64,000 nucleotides of DNA from Mixta sp031457955. GTDB lineage: Bacteria > Pseudomonadota > Gammaproteobacteria > Enterobacterales > Enterobacteriaceae. Under the pieces are notes generated by a model. That model did no database searches and had not been told where the DNA came from. It saw only the letters and a list, made by a program, of their open reading frames with translations. The DNA lies in the NCBI RefSeq assembly GCF_031457955.1, contig NZ_JAVDXN010000003.1, positions 124,001 to 188,000 of the forward strand, read 5' to 3'. Positions 1-9,321 of this stretch are shown here, piece by piece. Made by a program: the position numbers and the translations under genes. The number at the start of each line of letters is the position of its first letter. Positions within the stretch are counted from its first letter, which is position 1.

Positions 1-344
1 AACTCCTCAGCTATCAGCTCGCACTGTGGAACCCAGCGCTGCGGCTGCCCTTCCCGTCCCCATGGATCGCCCTGCCATTGCTCAACAAGGAAAAAGTGCA
101 GCGTCACGCGCAGATTTTCATAGGTGTGATCGGCATGACCAAACGCGGTTGCGGCGATAACGGCGATGCCGGTCTCTTCCAGCAGTTCGCGCTTCAGCGC
201 CTGCTCAGGCGTTTCGCCCGGCTCAATTTTTCCACCCGGAAATTCCCACATATTCGCCATATGCGAGCTGGCCGGGCGCCGCGTCAGAAAAATTTCCTGC
301 TGTACATTACGGATGATGCCAACAGCGACATGAAGATGTTTCAT
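1..344 (-). CDS. mutT: 8-oxo-dGTP diphosphatase MutT, partial (C-terminus beyond window edge)
   Basis: The minus-strand frame from ATG at 344 runs open to the window edge, giving 114 codons of a protein that is about 129 residues in E. coli. It hydrolyses oxidised dGTP so that it is not incorporated opposite A. The Nudix box is intact at about residues 38–60 (GGKIEPGE then RELLEETGI), with the metal-binding glutamates E53, E56 and E57. The N-terminus MKHLHVAVGI matches the family, which supports the start. It lies downstream of secA in the same direction, as in E. coli, but a strong hairpin terminator separates them, so it probably depends on readthrough or its own promoter. Confidence 0.93.
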   Translation of the reverse strand, partial: MKHLHVAVGIIRNVQQEIFLTRRPASSHMANMWEFPGGKIEPGETPEQALKRELLEETGIAVIAATAFGHADHTYENLRVTLHFFLVEQWQGDPWGREGQPQRWVPQCELIAEE

Positions 345-440
345 TTTCGCATCCTTGTTAATGGAATGAGAGGGAGTATAGCCTGATTTCGTTACGCTTT
401 ATACGCAACCGACGGACGTTGCCTGCGGCTTTTTCACCAT

Positions 441-467
441 AAAAAAAGGAGCCTTGCGGCTCCCTTT
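441..467 (-). terminator. Rho-independent terminator after secA
   Basis: On the minus strand GGGAGCC and GGCTCC pair around a short GCAA-type loop and are followed by a run of seven T's. It lies just beyond the secA stop and ahead of mutT. Confidence 0.85.
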
Positions 468-481
468 TCACGTCAGCGTAA

Positions 482-3187
482 TCAGGCCAGGCGACCATGA
501 CACTGCTTATATTTTTTACCGGAGCCACATGGGCAAGGATCGTTACGTCCAACTTTGCGCTCGCCGGTTTCGCCTGCCAGCGCGGCGGCCGCTTCGGTTT
601 CATCATCAACATGGCTTAGCTGCTGCTGCTGCGCCAGGCGCTCAGCCTCTTCACGACGCTGCGCTTCCATCGCTTCAACCTCTTCAGGCATGCGCACCTG
701 TACTTTGCTCAGGGTGCTGATCACTTCATACTTCAGCGATTCCAGCATTGCCGCAAACATAGCGAAGGATTCGCGCTTGTACTCCTGCTTGGGATCTTTC
801 TGCGCATAACCGCGCAAATGGATACCCTGACGTAAATAATCCATCGCCGCCAGGTGCTCTTTCCACAGTGAGTCCAGCGTTTGCAGCATCACGCCTTTTT
901 CAAAGTTGCGCATCATCTCGGTGCCAACCACTTCTTCTTTACGCTGATACTCTTCGTGCGCCTGCGTCAGAATGCGCTCACGCAGCGTCTCTTCATGCAG
1001 TTCTGGCTCTTTATCCAGCCACTGGCTGATCGGCATATCCAGATCGAAATCGTTTTTCAGACGCTCTTCCAGCCCGTTGACGTCCCACATCTCCTCCAAC
1101 GACTGCGGCGGAATGTAGCTATCAATCGTGGCCTTAAAGACATCTTCACGAATGCTGTTAATGGTTTCGCTAACGTCAGCCACGTCCAGCAGTTCATTAC
1201 GCTGCGTGTAAATCGCACGACGCTGATCGTTGGCAACGTCATCATATTCCAGCAGCTGCTTACGAATGTCGAAGTTGCGGCTTTCTACTTTACGCTGTGC
1301 GTTAGCAATCGCCTTGGTAACCCACGGATGCTCAATCGCTTCGCCCGGCTTCATGCCCAGTTTACGCATCATGTTCGATACGCGATCGGAGGCGAAAATA
1401 CGCATCAGCGCATCTTCCATCGACAGATAGAAACGCGATGAGCCCTGGTCGCCCTGACGACCAGAACGACCACGCAGCTGGTTATCGATACGACGTGATT
1501 CGTGACGTTCGGTCCCGATAATATGCAGGCCGCCCGATGCCAGTACTGCGTCGTGACGCTCTTTCCACTCTGCCTTGATGGCGGCAATCTGCTCTTCGGT
1601 CGGGTTTTCCAGCGCGGCAACTTCTGCCTGCCAGCTACCGCCCAGCATAATATCTGTACCGCGACCGGCCATGTTGGTGGCGATGGTCACCGCGCCCGGC
1701 TGACCGGCCTGCGCAACGATATCCGCTTCGCGTGCGTGGAACTTCGCGTTCAGTACGCTGTGCTTGATGCCCGCGCGCGTCAGCTCGTTAGAGACCACCT
1801 CAGATTTTTCGATCGAGATGGTACCCACAAGGATCGGCTGACCGTTGGCGGTACGTTCACGAATATCTTCAATGATCGCGTCGATCTTCTCTTTCTCGGT
1901 CATATAGACCAGATCGGGCAGATCTTTACGCACCATTGGGCGGTTGGTTGGGATAACAATCGTGTCCAGCTTGTAGATAGAGCTGAATTCAAACGCTTCG
2001 GTATCTGCCGTACCGGTCATCCCGGCCAGCTTCTCATACAGACGGAAATAGTTCTGGAAGGTGATGGAAGCCAGCGTCTGGTTCTCATTCTGGATCTCCA
2101 CGCCTTCTTTCGCTTCGATCGCCTGATGCAGACCATCTGACCAGCGACGACCCTGCATGGTACGCCCGGTATGCTCATCAACGATAACCACTTCGCCATC
2201 TTTAACGATGTAGTCAACGTCACGCGTGAACAGCACATGGGCACGCAGAGCGGCGGTAACGTGATGCATCAGCATAATGTTGGTCGGCGAGTAGAGTGAC
2301 TCACCTTCCGCCATGATGCCTTCCTGCACCATCAGCTCTTCAATGGTCACCAGGCCGCGTTCGGTAAGGTGTACCTGACGCGCTTTTTCATCCACCGAGA
2401 AGTGGCCTTCGCCCTGGAACGTATCAGAATCTTCTTTTTCCTGACGGATCAGGTGCGGAATGATTTTGTTTACTTTGATGTACATCTCAGAGCTATCTTC
2501 CGCCGGTCCGGAAATAATCAACGGCGTACGCGCTTCATCGATAAGGATGGAGTCAACCTCATCCACCAGCGCATAGTTCAGCTTGCGCTGGACGCGCTCT
2601 TCCGGGCTGAAGGCCATGTTATCGCGCAGATAGTCGAAGCCATATTCGTTATTGGTGCCATAAGTGATATCGGCCGCATAGGCTTCACGCTTGGCTGGCG
2701 AGGGCATTCCCGGCAGGTTGATGCCTACCGACAGGCCAAGAAATTCAAACAGCGGACGGTTATTTTCCGCATCGCGCTGGGCCAGATAGTCGTTGACGGT
2801 AACAACGTGTACGCCTTTGCCGCTTAACGCATTCAGATACGCTGGCAGCGTTGCGGTCAGGGTTTTACCTTCACCGGTACGCATCTCAGCAATACAACGA
2901 TCGTTCAGCACCATGCCGCCAATCAGCTGCACATCAAAGTGGCGCATGTTAAATACGCGCTTGCTGGCTTCACGCACGGTGGCGAACGCTTCCGGGATCA
3001 GGCTATCCAGCTCTTCGCCTTTTTCCAGACGAGCGCGAAACTCCTGGGTTTTCGCTTTCAGTTCGTCATCAGAGAGCTTTTCAAAATCAGGCTCCATTTT
3101 ATTGATGATTTCTACCGTCTTACGCATACGGCGCAGCGTACGATCGTTACGACTGCCAAAAACTTTGGTTAACAACTTGGTTAGCAT
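482..3187 (-). CDS. secA: Preprotein translocase ATPase SecA
   Basis: SecA is the motor that pushes unfolded precursor proteins through SecYEG. Starting at the ATG at 3187 (MLTKLLTKVFG) the product is 901 residues, the same as E. coli; an upstream in-frame start at 3229 would add 14 non-conserved residues. Visible are Walker A GEGKT at 105–109, the DEVD Walker B region near 210, and the C-terminal zinc and SecB-binding tail (CPCGSGKKYKQCH). It follows secM by 77 bases, the arrangement in which stalled SecM translation exposes the secA ribosome binding site. A hairpin GCCG/CGGC lies in that spacer on the minus strand. Confidence 0.98.
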   Translation of the reverse strand: MLTKLLTKVFGSRNDRTLRRMRKTVEIINKMEPDFEKLSDDELKAKTQEFRARLEKGEELDSLIPEAFATVREASKRVFNMRHFDVQLIGGMVLNDRCIAEMRTGEGKTLTATLPAYLNALSGKGVHVVTVNDYLAQRDAENNRPLFEFLGLSVGINLPGMPSPAKREAYAADITYGTNNEYGFDYLRDNMAFSPEERVQRKLNYALVDEVDSILIDEARTPLIISGPAEDSSEMYIKVNKIIPHLIRQEKEDSDTFQGEGHFSVDEKARQVHLTERGLVTIEELMVQEGIMAEGESLYSPTNIMLMHHVTAALRAHVLFTRDVDYIVKDGEVVIVDEHTGRTMQGRRWSDGLHQAIEAKEGVEIQNENQTLASITFQNYFRLYEKLAGMTGTADTEAFEFSSIYKLDTIVIPTNRPMVRKDLPDLVYMTEKEKIDAIIEDIRERTANGQPILVGTISIEKSEVVSNELTRAGIKHSVLNAKFHAREADIVAQAGQPGAVTIATNMAGRGTDIMLGGSWQAEVAALENPTEEQIAAIKAEWKERHDAVLASGGLHIIGTERHESRRIDNQLRGRSGRQGDQGSSRFYLSMEDALMRIFASDRVSNMMRKLGMKPGEAIEHPWVTKAIANAQRKVESRNFDIRKQLLEYDDVANDQRRAIYTQRNELLDVADVSETINSIREDVFKATIDSYIPPQSLEEMWDVNGLEERLKNDFDLDMPISQWLDKEPELHEETLRERILTQAHEEYQRKEEVVGTEMMRNFEKGVMLQTLDSLWKEHLAAMDYLRQGIHLRGYAQKDPKQEYKRESFAMFAAMLESLKYEVISTLSKVQVRMPEEVEAMEAQRREEAERLAQQQQLSHVDDETEAAAALAGETGERKVGRNDPCPCGSGKKYKQCHGRLA

Positions 3188-3264
3188 AATAAATACATTC
3201 TCATCTTTACCGCCGTGTTTGCGGCACATTTTTTATAGTATATGGATTAAGGACTGCTCAGGCT

Positions 3265-3771
3265 TCAGCTGAGAATGTAAGGGCCCGCGCGGATGCCCTG
3301 CACCTGGGCCAGCCAGATGCCGATATGATAATCGGGCGTGATGGAAACCGCAGGCTGCTGCGTTTGGCGGATAATCACCGGCTGACGCGGCTCATGGGTA
3401 AGCAGCGCGTTCAGCGTATCCAGCAGCGCTATTTTCTGTACGGCGAGCGGCAGAGTTTCTTCCGCATCAGGCAGATTTTGCGGCGTAAGCGCAAAAGAGA
3501 GGTGGCGGATGACGGTACGGATAGCATGCTGATGCCAGTAATCCACGCTGAAGTTAGCGCGGCGAACATTCCCCTGCAGCAGCATGAGGTTATCAACACG
3601 TACGGCGCTGATAATCAGCTTTTTCGCGGTGGCTTCAGGACGATTGTTTGGTTCTGCATTCTGAGCGTGCGCAGCAGGCAGGCCAAGGCTTGCCGCCACC
3701 ATGCCAAATAACAGATGCGGCCAAAAGTAACGCCTGCCTAATTGTCGCCAACGGTGAAAAATAGCGATCAC
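3265..3771 (-). CDS. secM: Secretion monitor SecM (arrest peptide)
   Basis: This is a 168-residue exported regulator whose own translation stalls when secretion is slow, raising SecA synthesis. The N-terminus (RYFWPHLLFGMVAASLGLP) is the long signal sequence typical of SecM, ending near AHA. The C-terminus carries the arrest motif: Y148, W153, L154 and GIRAGP at 159–164, followed by four residues, as in E. coli (170 residues, P166). Two arrest positions differ from E. coli: Phe150 is Tyr and Ile156 is Leu. The core GIRAGP and Trp are kept, so stalling is likely retained. The gene sits between lpxC and secA on the same strand. Confidence 0.95.
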   Translation of the reverse strand: MIAIFHRWRQLGRRYFWPHLLFGMVAASLGLPAAHAQNAEPNNRPEATAKKLIISAVRVDNLMLLQGNVRRANFSVDYWHQHAIRTVIRHLSFALTPQNLPDAEETLPLAVQKIALLDTLNALLTHEPRQPVIIRQTQQPAVSITPDYHIGIWLAQVQGIRAGPYILS

Positions 3772-3986
3772 AACGGTTTCCGTCTGGCAGGTAGCGACCT
3801 GCCCTTCTTCAATGAATAATTAGCGGCGCTGTTCCATCTGGCGAATTACGCCCGTTGCCGCCTTTAGCGAGGGCAAATCTTATCATCATTGCGCGCGTTA
3901 AACATCAGATCGTAGCGGGAGGAGAAGAAAACAGCGACATTCCGATCGACAACGGCGCAAATAATGCGCACCGCAACGCAGAAACA

Positions 3987-4040
3987 AAAACGACTGGTTT
4001 TGCTGGCCGGAGAGAGTGAGCCAGCGCTACCAGTCGTTTT
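3987..4040 (-). terminator. Terminator between lpxC and secM
   Basis: A long inverted repeat pairs AAAACGACTGG (3987–3997) with CCAGTCGTTTT (4030–4040). An inner GCTGGC/GCCAGC stem extends it. On the minus strand the hairpin ends in a T-rich tail, immediately downstream of the lpxC stop. The rest of the 285-base spacer to secM presumably holds the secM promoter. Confidence 0.8.
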
Positions 4041-4056
4041 AAAAGGCCGTGGCGGA

Positions 4057-4974
4057 TTACGCCAGAACCAGATTTGTTGCCTTGAATGCCACCGGCAGTT
4101 CAGCTTCGTCTTCAAAGGTCGCCCATTCCCAGGCTTCCTGTTTCGCCAGCACCGCCTGCAACAGTTTATTGTTTAGCGCATGGCCCGATTTATAGGCTGA
4201 AAACGCGCCTACAATATTGTGGCCGCACATAAACAGGTCACCGATGGCGTCCAGCATTTTGTGACGAACAAATTCATCTTCGAAGCGTAAACCTTCTTCG
4301 TTCAGTACGCGGAAATCGTCTAAACCTATGGCGCAATCTAAACTACCGCCCAGGCACAGGCCTTTCGACTGCAGGTATTCGATTTCACGCATAAAGCCGA
4401 AGGTTCGCGCACGGCTGATCTGACGCATGAACGCTTCCGTAGAGAAGTTCAGCTGATAGCGCTGCGAGCTGGAATCAATCGCCGGGTGTTTGAAATCGAT
4501 GGTGAAGTCGAGCGAGAACCCGTTGTAAGGTTTAATCTCAGCCCACTTATCGCCATCTTCAACACGCACAGCTTGTTTAACACGCACGAATTTTTTCGGG
4601 CTGTTCAGCTCTTCCACGCCTGCGTCCACCAACAAGTAGACGAAAGGTGCGGCGCTGCCGTCCATAATCGGCACTTCAGGCGCATTCACTTCGACAATGA
4701 TATTGTCGATGCCAAGGCCAGCCAGGGCGGCATTCAGGTGCTCTACGGTGGAAATACGTACGCCTTCATCATTCACCAGGCAGGTACTTAGCATGGTGTC
4801 GCGCACGAATTTTGCATCAGCCGGGAAATCAACCGGTGGATTCAAGTCAGTGCGACGATAGATGACCCCGGTATTAGCCGGCGCAGGGCGTAACGTCAGG
4901 GAGACCTTTTTGCCGGTATGCAAACCGACGCCAGTCGCCTGAACAATACGTTTTAATGTCCGTTGTTTGATCAT
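4057..4974 (-). CDS. lpxC: UDP-3-O-acyl-N-acetylglucosamine deacetylase LpxC
   Basis: LpxC catalyses the committed, zinc-dependent step of lipid A synthesis in the cytoplasm. From ATG 4974 (MIKQRTLKRIVQATG) it has 305 residues, exactly the E. coli length; the upstream in-frame start at 4989 would add five residues. The zinc ligands are visible as H79 in STVEHL and the HKMLDAIGD motif near 237–242. The C-terminus ends LVLA, close to the E. coli AVLA tail that FtsH uses as a degron, so regulated proteolysis is likely. It follows ftsZ as the distal gene of the dcw region but has its own apparent promoter. Confidence 0.98.
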   Translation of the reverse strand: MIKQRTLKRIVQATGVGLHTGKKVSLTLRPAPANTGVIYRRTDLNPPVDFPADAKFVRDTMLSTCLVNDEGVRISTVEHLNAALAGLGIDNIIVEVNAPEVPIMDGSAAPFVYLLVDAGVEELNSPKKFVRVKQAVRVEDGDKWAEIKPYNGFSLDFTIDFKHPAIDSSSQRYQLNFSTEAFMRQISRARTFGFMREIEYLQSKGLCLGGSLDCAIGLDDFRVLNEEGLRFEDEFVRHKMLDAIGDLFMCGHNIVGAFSAYKSGHALNNKLLQAVLAKQEAWEWATFEDEAELPVAFKATNLVLA

Positions 4975-5001
4975 CGTATTATCTCGCAAAATATCATCCG
5001 A

Positions 5002-5059
5002 CCGTCAGTCTATATCACTGACGGACGAACATTTTAGCACAAAGAGCGGAGAATCCCAA
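5002..5059 (-). promoter_or_regulatory. lpxC promoter with 5' leader hairpin
   Basis: Reading the minus strand, TTGGGA (5054–5059) and TAAAAT (5031–5036) are 17 bases apart, a good sigma-70 arrangement. Directly downstream, where the transcript would begin, CCGTCAGT/ACTGACGG (5002–5024) forms an 8-bp hairpin at the 5' end of the lpxC leader. The -35 lies in a small GAGAAT/ATTCTC inverted repeat. Confidence 0.6.
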
Positions 5060-5073
5060 TTCTCAGGTTATTC

Positions 5074-6231
5074 CTAATCTGCCTGTTTGCGCAGGAAGGC
5101 AGGAATATCCAGGTAATCAGGCTCTTTGCCAGGCTGCGAGCTTTGATCGTTAACCACTTTCGCAGCCGGTTTTTGCTCCTGCGGCAGCGGAGACATGCCG
5201 TGCTGCTGGTAACGATGATCCATGATCGGCTGGCTGGTTGCCTGCTTGTTGGTCACCAGGGTGATTTCCGGACGTTTGTCCATGCCAATCCCGGTCGCCA
5301 CCACGGTTACGCGCAGCTCGTCGTTCATTTCCGGATCCAGAGAGGTACCGATTACCACGGTCGCATTATCAGATGCGAAGGCGCGGATGGTGTTACCCAC
5401 GGTCTCAAACTCATCCAGACGCAGGTCGAAGCCCGCAGTGATGTTAACCAGCACGCCACGCGCGCCGGAAAGATCGATATCTTCCAACAGCGGACTGGAG
5501 ATCGCCATTTCTGCAGCTTCTTCTGCGCGATCTTCACCGCACGCCACGCCGGAGCCCATCATCGCGTAGCCCATTTCGGACATCACGGTGCGCACGTCGG
5601 CGAAGTCGACGTTCATCAGACCCGGACGGGTGATCAGTTCGGCAATACCCTGCACCGCGCCTTTCAGCACGTCGTTAGCCGCGCCAAACGCATCCAGCAG
5701 CGAAATGCCACGGCCCAGCACTTTCAGCAGCTTGTCGTTCGGGATAGTGATCAGTGAATCGACATGCTTAGACAGCTCGGCGATGCCCTGCTCGGCAAAC
5801 GCCATACGCTTTTTGCCTTCGAAGTTAAACGGCTTGGTTACCACCGCAACGGTCAGGATGCCTAAGTCTTTTGCCACTTCCGCGACAACCGGCGCTGCAC
5901 CGGTACCGGTACCGCCGCCCATACCGGCTGCGATAAATACCATGTCTGCGCCATCCAGCGCCGAACGCAACGCTTCACGATCTTCTTCTGCAGAAGTACG
6001 ACCTACTTCAGGGTTCGCGCCTGCACCCAGACCTTTAGTAATGTTGGTGCCGATTTGAATGGTCTGGCCAACTGCAGTTTTGCGCAACGCCTGTGCGTCC
6101 GTGTTTACCGCGAAGAACTCAACGCCTTCGATACGTTCACGGACCATATGCTCGACAGCGTTACCGCCGCCCCCGCCGACGCCGATGACTTTAATCACCG
6201 CGTCGTTGGTTAATTCCATAGGTTCAAACAT
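5074..6231 (-). CDS. ftsZ: Cell division protein FtsZ (tubulin-like GTPase)
   Basis: FtsZ polymerises into the Z ring that organises division. The 385-residue product carries the tubulin signature GGGTGTG at 105–111, the early glycine-rich loop GVGGGGGNAV at 17–26, and the conserved C-terminal peptide DYLDIPAFLRKQAD at 372–385 that binds FtsA and ZipA. A variable linker (about 320–370) separates the two. It is the last division gene of the cluster, 72 bases after ftsA, and lpxC follows behind its own promoter. Confidence 0.99.
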   Translation of the reverse strand: MFEPMELTNDAVIKVIGVGGGGGNAVEHMVRERIEGVEFFAVNTDAQALRKTAVGQTIQIGTNITKGLGAGANPEVGRTSAEEDREALRSALDGADMVFIAAGMGGGTGTGAAPVVAEVAKDLGILTVAVVTKPFNFEGKKRMAFAEQGIAELSKHVDSLITIPNDKLLKVLGRGISLLDAFGAANDVLKGAVQGIAELITRPGLMNVDFADVRTVMSEMGYAMMGSGVACGEDRAEEAAEMAISSPLLEDIDLSGARGVLVNITAGFDLRLDEFETVGNTIRAFASDNATVVIGTSLDPEMNDELRVTVVATGIGMDKRPEITLVTNKQATSQPIMDHRYQQHGMSPLPQEQKPAAKVVNDQSSQPGKEPDYLDIPAFLRKQAD

Positions 6232-6303
6232 AATTTCTCTCCGTTATGTGCCTGTCGCCTGGAGATCATAAAATAGTGCTAGCATGATCTCCTTTTATAA
6301 AAA

Positions 6304-7560
6304 TTAAAACTCTTTTTTCAGCCAGCTGTTGATACGTTTAAACCAGTTGCCAACTGACGCACGTTTTTCAACCTCTGCCTCACCGTTCAGGTGAGACTCT
6401 TTTCCGTAATGCAGGAGACCAACTGCCGTTGAGTAGTAAGGCTCCTGCGCATAATCGGTTAATCCGGTAATGTTCAGCGGCTGGCCGATGCGCACCTGCG
6501 TATGAAACACGCGTTGCGCGCAGGCGGCTAACCCTTCAATCTGCGCCGCGCCGCCGGTTAACACAATACCTGCCGCCAGATGATGCTTAACGCCCTGCTG
6601 GCGTAACTGCTCCTGCAGCTGCAGAATTTCATCGTTAACCAGGTTGAGCAGCTCGGTATAACGCGGCTCAATCACTTCCGCCAGGGTTTGACGTTGCAGG
6701 CTGCGCGGCGGACGTCCGCCCACGCTTGGCACTTCAACGTTCTCATCCTTGCCGACAATCGAACCCAGCGCGCAACCGTGGCGGACTTTAATCGCTTCCG
6801 CGTCGGTTGGCGGCGTGCCAAAGGCATAGGCGATATCGCTGGTCACCACATTCCCCGCATAAGGAATCACTTTGGTATGACGCAGCGCGCCGCCGGTATA
6901 AACCGCGATATCCATGGTACCGCCGCCGATATCGACCACGCAGACGCCCAGCTCGCGCTCATCTTCGGTCAGCACTGCAAAGCTGGAGGCCAGACCGGCA
7001 AAAATCAGTTGGTCAACTTTCAGACCGCAACGTTCAACGGCCTTAACGATATTTTTCGCCATATCGTTATGACAGGTGATCAAATGTACTTTTGCCTGCA
7101 TGCGCACGCCCGACAGCCCAACCGGATTTTTAATCCCTTCCTGGTAGTCGATGGCGTACTCCTGCGGAATCACATGCAGAATACGATGCTCATCACGCAC
7201 GCGTACCGATTTAGCGGTATGCACCACGTTCTCGACATCTTCCTGTGTCACTTCCTCTTCAGAAATCGGAACCATCCCGATTTCGTTCTGGCAACTAATA
7301 TGTTTGCCGGATAACGCAAGGTAAACCGAGGAGATCTGACAATCCGCCATCAGTTCCGCCTGGTCGATGGCGCGCTGTACGCATTTCACCACCGATTCCA
7401 GATCGTTTACGCCGCCTTTATCCATGCCGCGGGACGGACAACTGCCGACCCCAATAATATTAACCATGCCATCGGGCAGAACTTCCCCTACCAAAGCGGC
7501 GACCTTGGCGGTGCCTATCTCAAGTCCTACTACCAGTTTTCTGTCCGTCGCCTTGATCAT
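6304..7560 (-). CDS. ftsA: Cell division protein FtsA (actin-like)
   Basis: FtsA tethers FtsZ to the membrane and signals to FtsQLB/FtsN. It is 418 residues (420 in E. coli). The actin-fold phosphate motif region DIGGGTMDIAVY and the second-lobe motif VLTGGAAQIEG are visible. The C-terminal amphipathic membrane helix is WFKRINSWLKKEF. The start overlaps the ftsQ stop by four bases (ATGA type), so the two are probably translationally coupled. Confidence 0.98.
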   Translation of the reverse strand: MIKATDRKLVVGLEIGTAKVAALVGEVLPDGMVNIIGVGSCPSRGMDKGGVNDLESVVKCVQRAIDQAELMADCQISSVYLALSGKHISCQNEIGMVPISEEEVTQEDVENVVHTAKSVRVRDEHRILHVIPQEYAIDYQEGIKNPVGLSGVRMQAKVHLITCHNDMAKNIVKAVERCGLKVDQLIFAGLASSFAVLTEDERELGVCVVDIGGGTMDIAVYTGGALRHTKVIPYAGNVVTSDIAYAFGTPPTDAEAIKVRHGCALGSIVGKDENVEVPSVGGRPPRSLQRQTLAEVIEPRYTELLNLVNDEILQLQEQLRQQGVKHHLAAGIVLTGGAAQIEGLAACAQRVFHTQVRIGQPLNITGLTDYAQEPYYSTAVGLLHYGKESHLNGEAEVEKRASVGNWFKRINSWLKKEF

Positions 7561-8399
7561 TGTTGTTTAGCCTGTGCCTGATTCTGTTGCTGATTACTGT
7601 CCTGAGGCTCAATAAATGCCGGAGCCCAGCCAACGGCAGCGCCGGAGTCATAGCGCAAATCGACATAACTGACGCGCTTGCTATCCGCGGTGGCCTGCTG
7701 CTGGAGCATCGGCCAAAGTTCAATAAACCGCTTAAGACGCTTCATGTTATCGCTACGGCCCAGCTCAATACGTACATCGTCGCCTGTGACCAGCTGCCAG
7801 GAGTGACGCGCGGTCATTGATGCAGCTTTTACGCTAAACTTGCTGGCCGTCAACGCCGCGTTCATTTGACGATAGCCTGCCAGCACATCCTGCTCGCTCC
7901 CTTCGGGGCCATACAGCAACGGTAGCGTCTCTTTGCCGATATGGTTAGCGGGTACGCTAAAAGATTTGCCTTCCGCATCAACCATATGTAAATCATTCCA
8001 CCGTGCTACCGGCACATATTCAACCAGATGAATCTTTAATTCGTCCGGCCATTGCTTGCGTACGCTGACCTGTTGAATCCATGGCAGACGTTCGATCTGC
8101 TGCTGAATCACATTTACATCTTGTGACATAAAAGTGCCGGGCGCGCCCAGCGACAAGATGGCCTGACGAATATCATCGTGGGTGGTGTAATGCGTTTTTC
8201 CCGTCACCACCAGCTTTGAAAGCGGCAGACGTGAAGCGTCATTCATCCACTTCAACACCACAAAGCCACCCGCCAACATCGTGCCGATCACCAACAGCAG
8301 AAACAAAATTCCCGCCAGCCGTGAGCCATTGCTGCGTCCGGTACGCGCTTTCGCTTTCTCCTGCGCGTCCCGACGTACGTTCAGAGCCGCCTGCGACAT
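7557..8399 (-). CDS. ftsQ: Cell division protein FtsQ
   Basis: FtsQ is a bitopic inner-membrane protein joining FtsB/FtsL to the divisome. The 280-residue product (276 in E. coli) has a basic cytoplasmic N-terminus, one membrane segment at about 28–52 (LAGILFLLLVIGTMLAGG) and a periplasmic POTRA domain starting near LSKLVVTGKTHYTTHDDI. The C-terminal Q-rich tail (QDSNQQQNQAQAKQQ) is lineage-specific low complexity. It starts one base after the ddlB stop and overlaps ftsA. Confidence 0.97.
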   Translation of the reverse strand: MSQAALNVRRDAQEKAKARTGRSNGSRLAGILFLLLVIGTMLAGGFVVLKWMNDASRLPLSKLVVTGKTHYTTHDDIRQAILSLGAPGTFMSQDVNVIQQQIERLPWIQQVSVRKQWPDELKIHLVEYVPVARWNDLHMVDAEGKSFSVPANHIGKETLPLLYGPEGSEQDVLAGYRQMNAALTASKFSVKAASMTARHSWQLVTGDDVRIELGRSDNMKRLKRFIELWPMLQQQATADSKRVSYVDLRYDSGAAVGWAPAFIEPQDSNQQQNQAQAKQQ

Positions 8400-8400
8400 G

Positions 8401-9321
8401 TTAGTCGGCCAGCTCCAGAATACGCGCCACCAGCTGGGAGAAGCTCATTCCCGCCTGCTTTGCCGCCATAGGAACCAGACTATGGCTGGTCATGCCAGGC
8501 GAAGTATTCACCTCCAACAGATAGAAGGTGCCGTCACCGTCCATCATGACATCCACGCGTCCCCAGCCGCTGCAGCCCAGACTACGCCAGGCCTTCAGCA
8601 CTAAATCTTGCAGTTCCGCCTCTTTCTCTGCGCTTAAGCCCGCCGGGCAGAAGTATTGAGTATCGTCAGAAATGTATTTTGCTTCATAGTCATAGAAGTC
8701 GCTGGCGGGCTGAATACGAATCGAGGGCAAAATTTGTTCGCCAAGAATGCCGACCGTATATTCAGGACCGCTAATGAATTTTTCAATCAGCACGTCGTCA
8801 TCATGGCGAAACGCTTCTTCCAGCGCCGCGGGCAGATCCGCTGGCTGATTAACGCGTGAAATACCGACGCTGGAGCCTTCGCTGCTGGGCTTGACAAACA
8901 GCGGCATACCCAACTGGGCGATACGCTGCACCAGCGCCTCATCCATGCCCGCTTCCATCTGCTGGCGATTGATCCAAACATAGGGCGCGACTGGCAGCTC
9001 AGCGCCCTGCCAGAGCAGCTTGGAGCGCCATTTGTCCATGGTAATGGCTGAGGCCATCACGCCGCTGCCGGTATAAGGGATCTGCAGAAAATCCAGCACG
9101 CCCTGTAGCGTCCCGTCTTCCCCGCCGCGCCCGTGCAGCGCGATAAAAACTTTGGTGTAGCCTTCTTCTTTCAACCGCATCACGGGGAAATCACGCACAT
9201 CGACGCCATGCGCATCAATACCCGCTTCTCTCAGACCTGCCGTCACCGCTTCGCCGGACATTAACGAGACGTCGCGTTCAGCGGAGGTACCACCCAGCAG
9301 TACCGCTACTTTATCAGCCAT
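8401..9321 (-). CDS. ddlB: D-alanine–D-alanine ligase B
   Basis: This ATP-grasp enzyme makes D-Ala-D-Ala, the substrate of MurF. At 306 residues it matches DdlB. Visible features are the N-terminal VLLGGTSAERDVSLMSG loop, GRGGEDGTLQG, the ATP-binding KPSSEGSSVGI strand, and the metal site LLEVNTSPGMTSHSL. Its start overlaps the murC stop by 8 bases, which suggests translational coupling. Confidence 0.98.
   Translation of the reverse strand: MADKVAVLLGGTSAERDVSLMSGEAVTAGLREAGIDAHGVDVRDFPVMRLKEEGYTKVFIALHGRGGEDGTLQGVLDFLQIPYTGSGVMASAITMDKWRSKLLWQGAELPVAPYVWINRQQMEAGMDEALVQRIAQLGMPLFVKPSSEGSSVGISRVNQPADLPAALEEAFRHDDDVLIEKFISGPEYTVGILGEQILPSIRIQPASDFYDYEAKYISDDTQYFCPAGLSAEKEAELQDLVLKAWRSLGCSGWGRVDVMMDGDGTFYLLEVNTSPGMTSHSLVPMAAKQAGMSFSQLVARILELAD

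Noticed and set aside
1502..2140. Long plus-strand frame antisense to secA (212 residues)
   Set aside because: It is a shadow of the well-conserved secA frame with no homology I recognise; similar shadows occur opposite ftsZ, murC, ilvI and carB.
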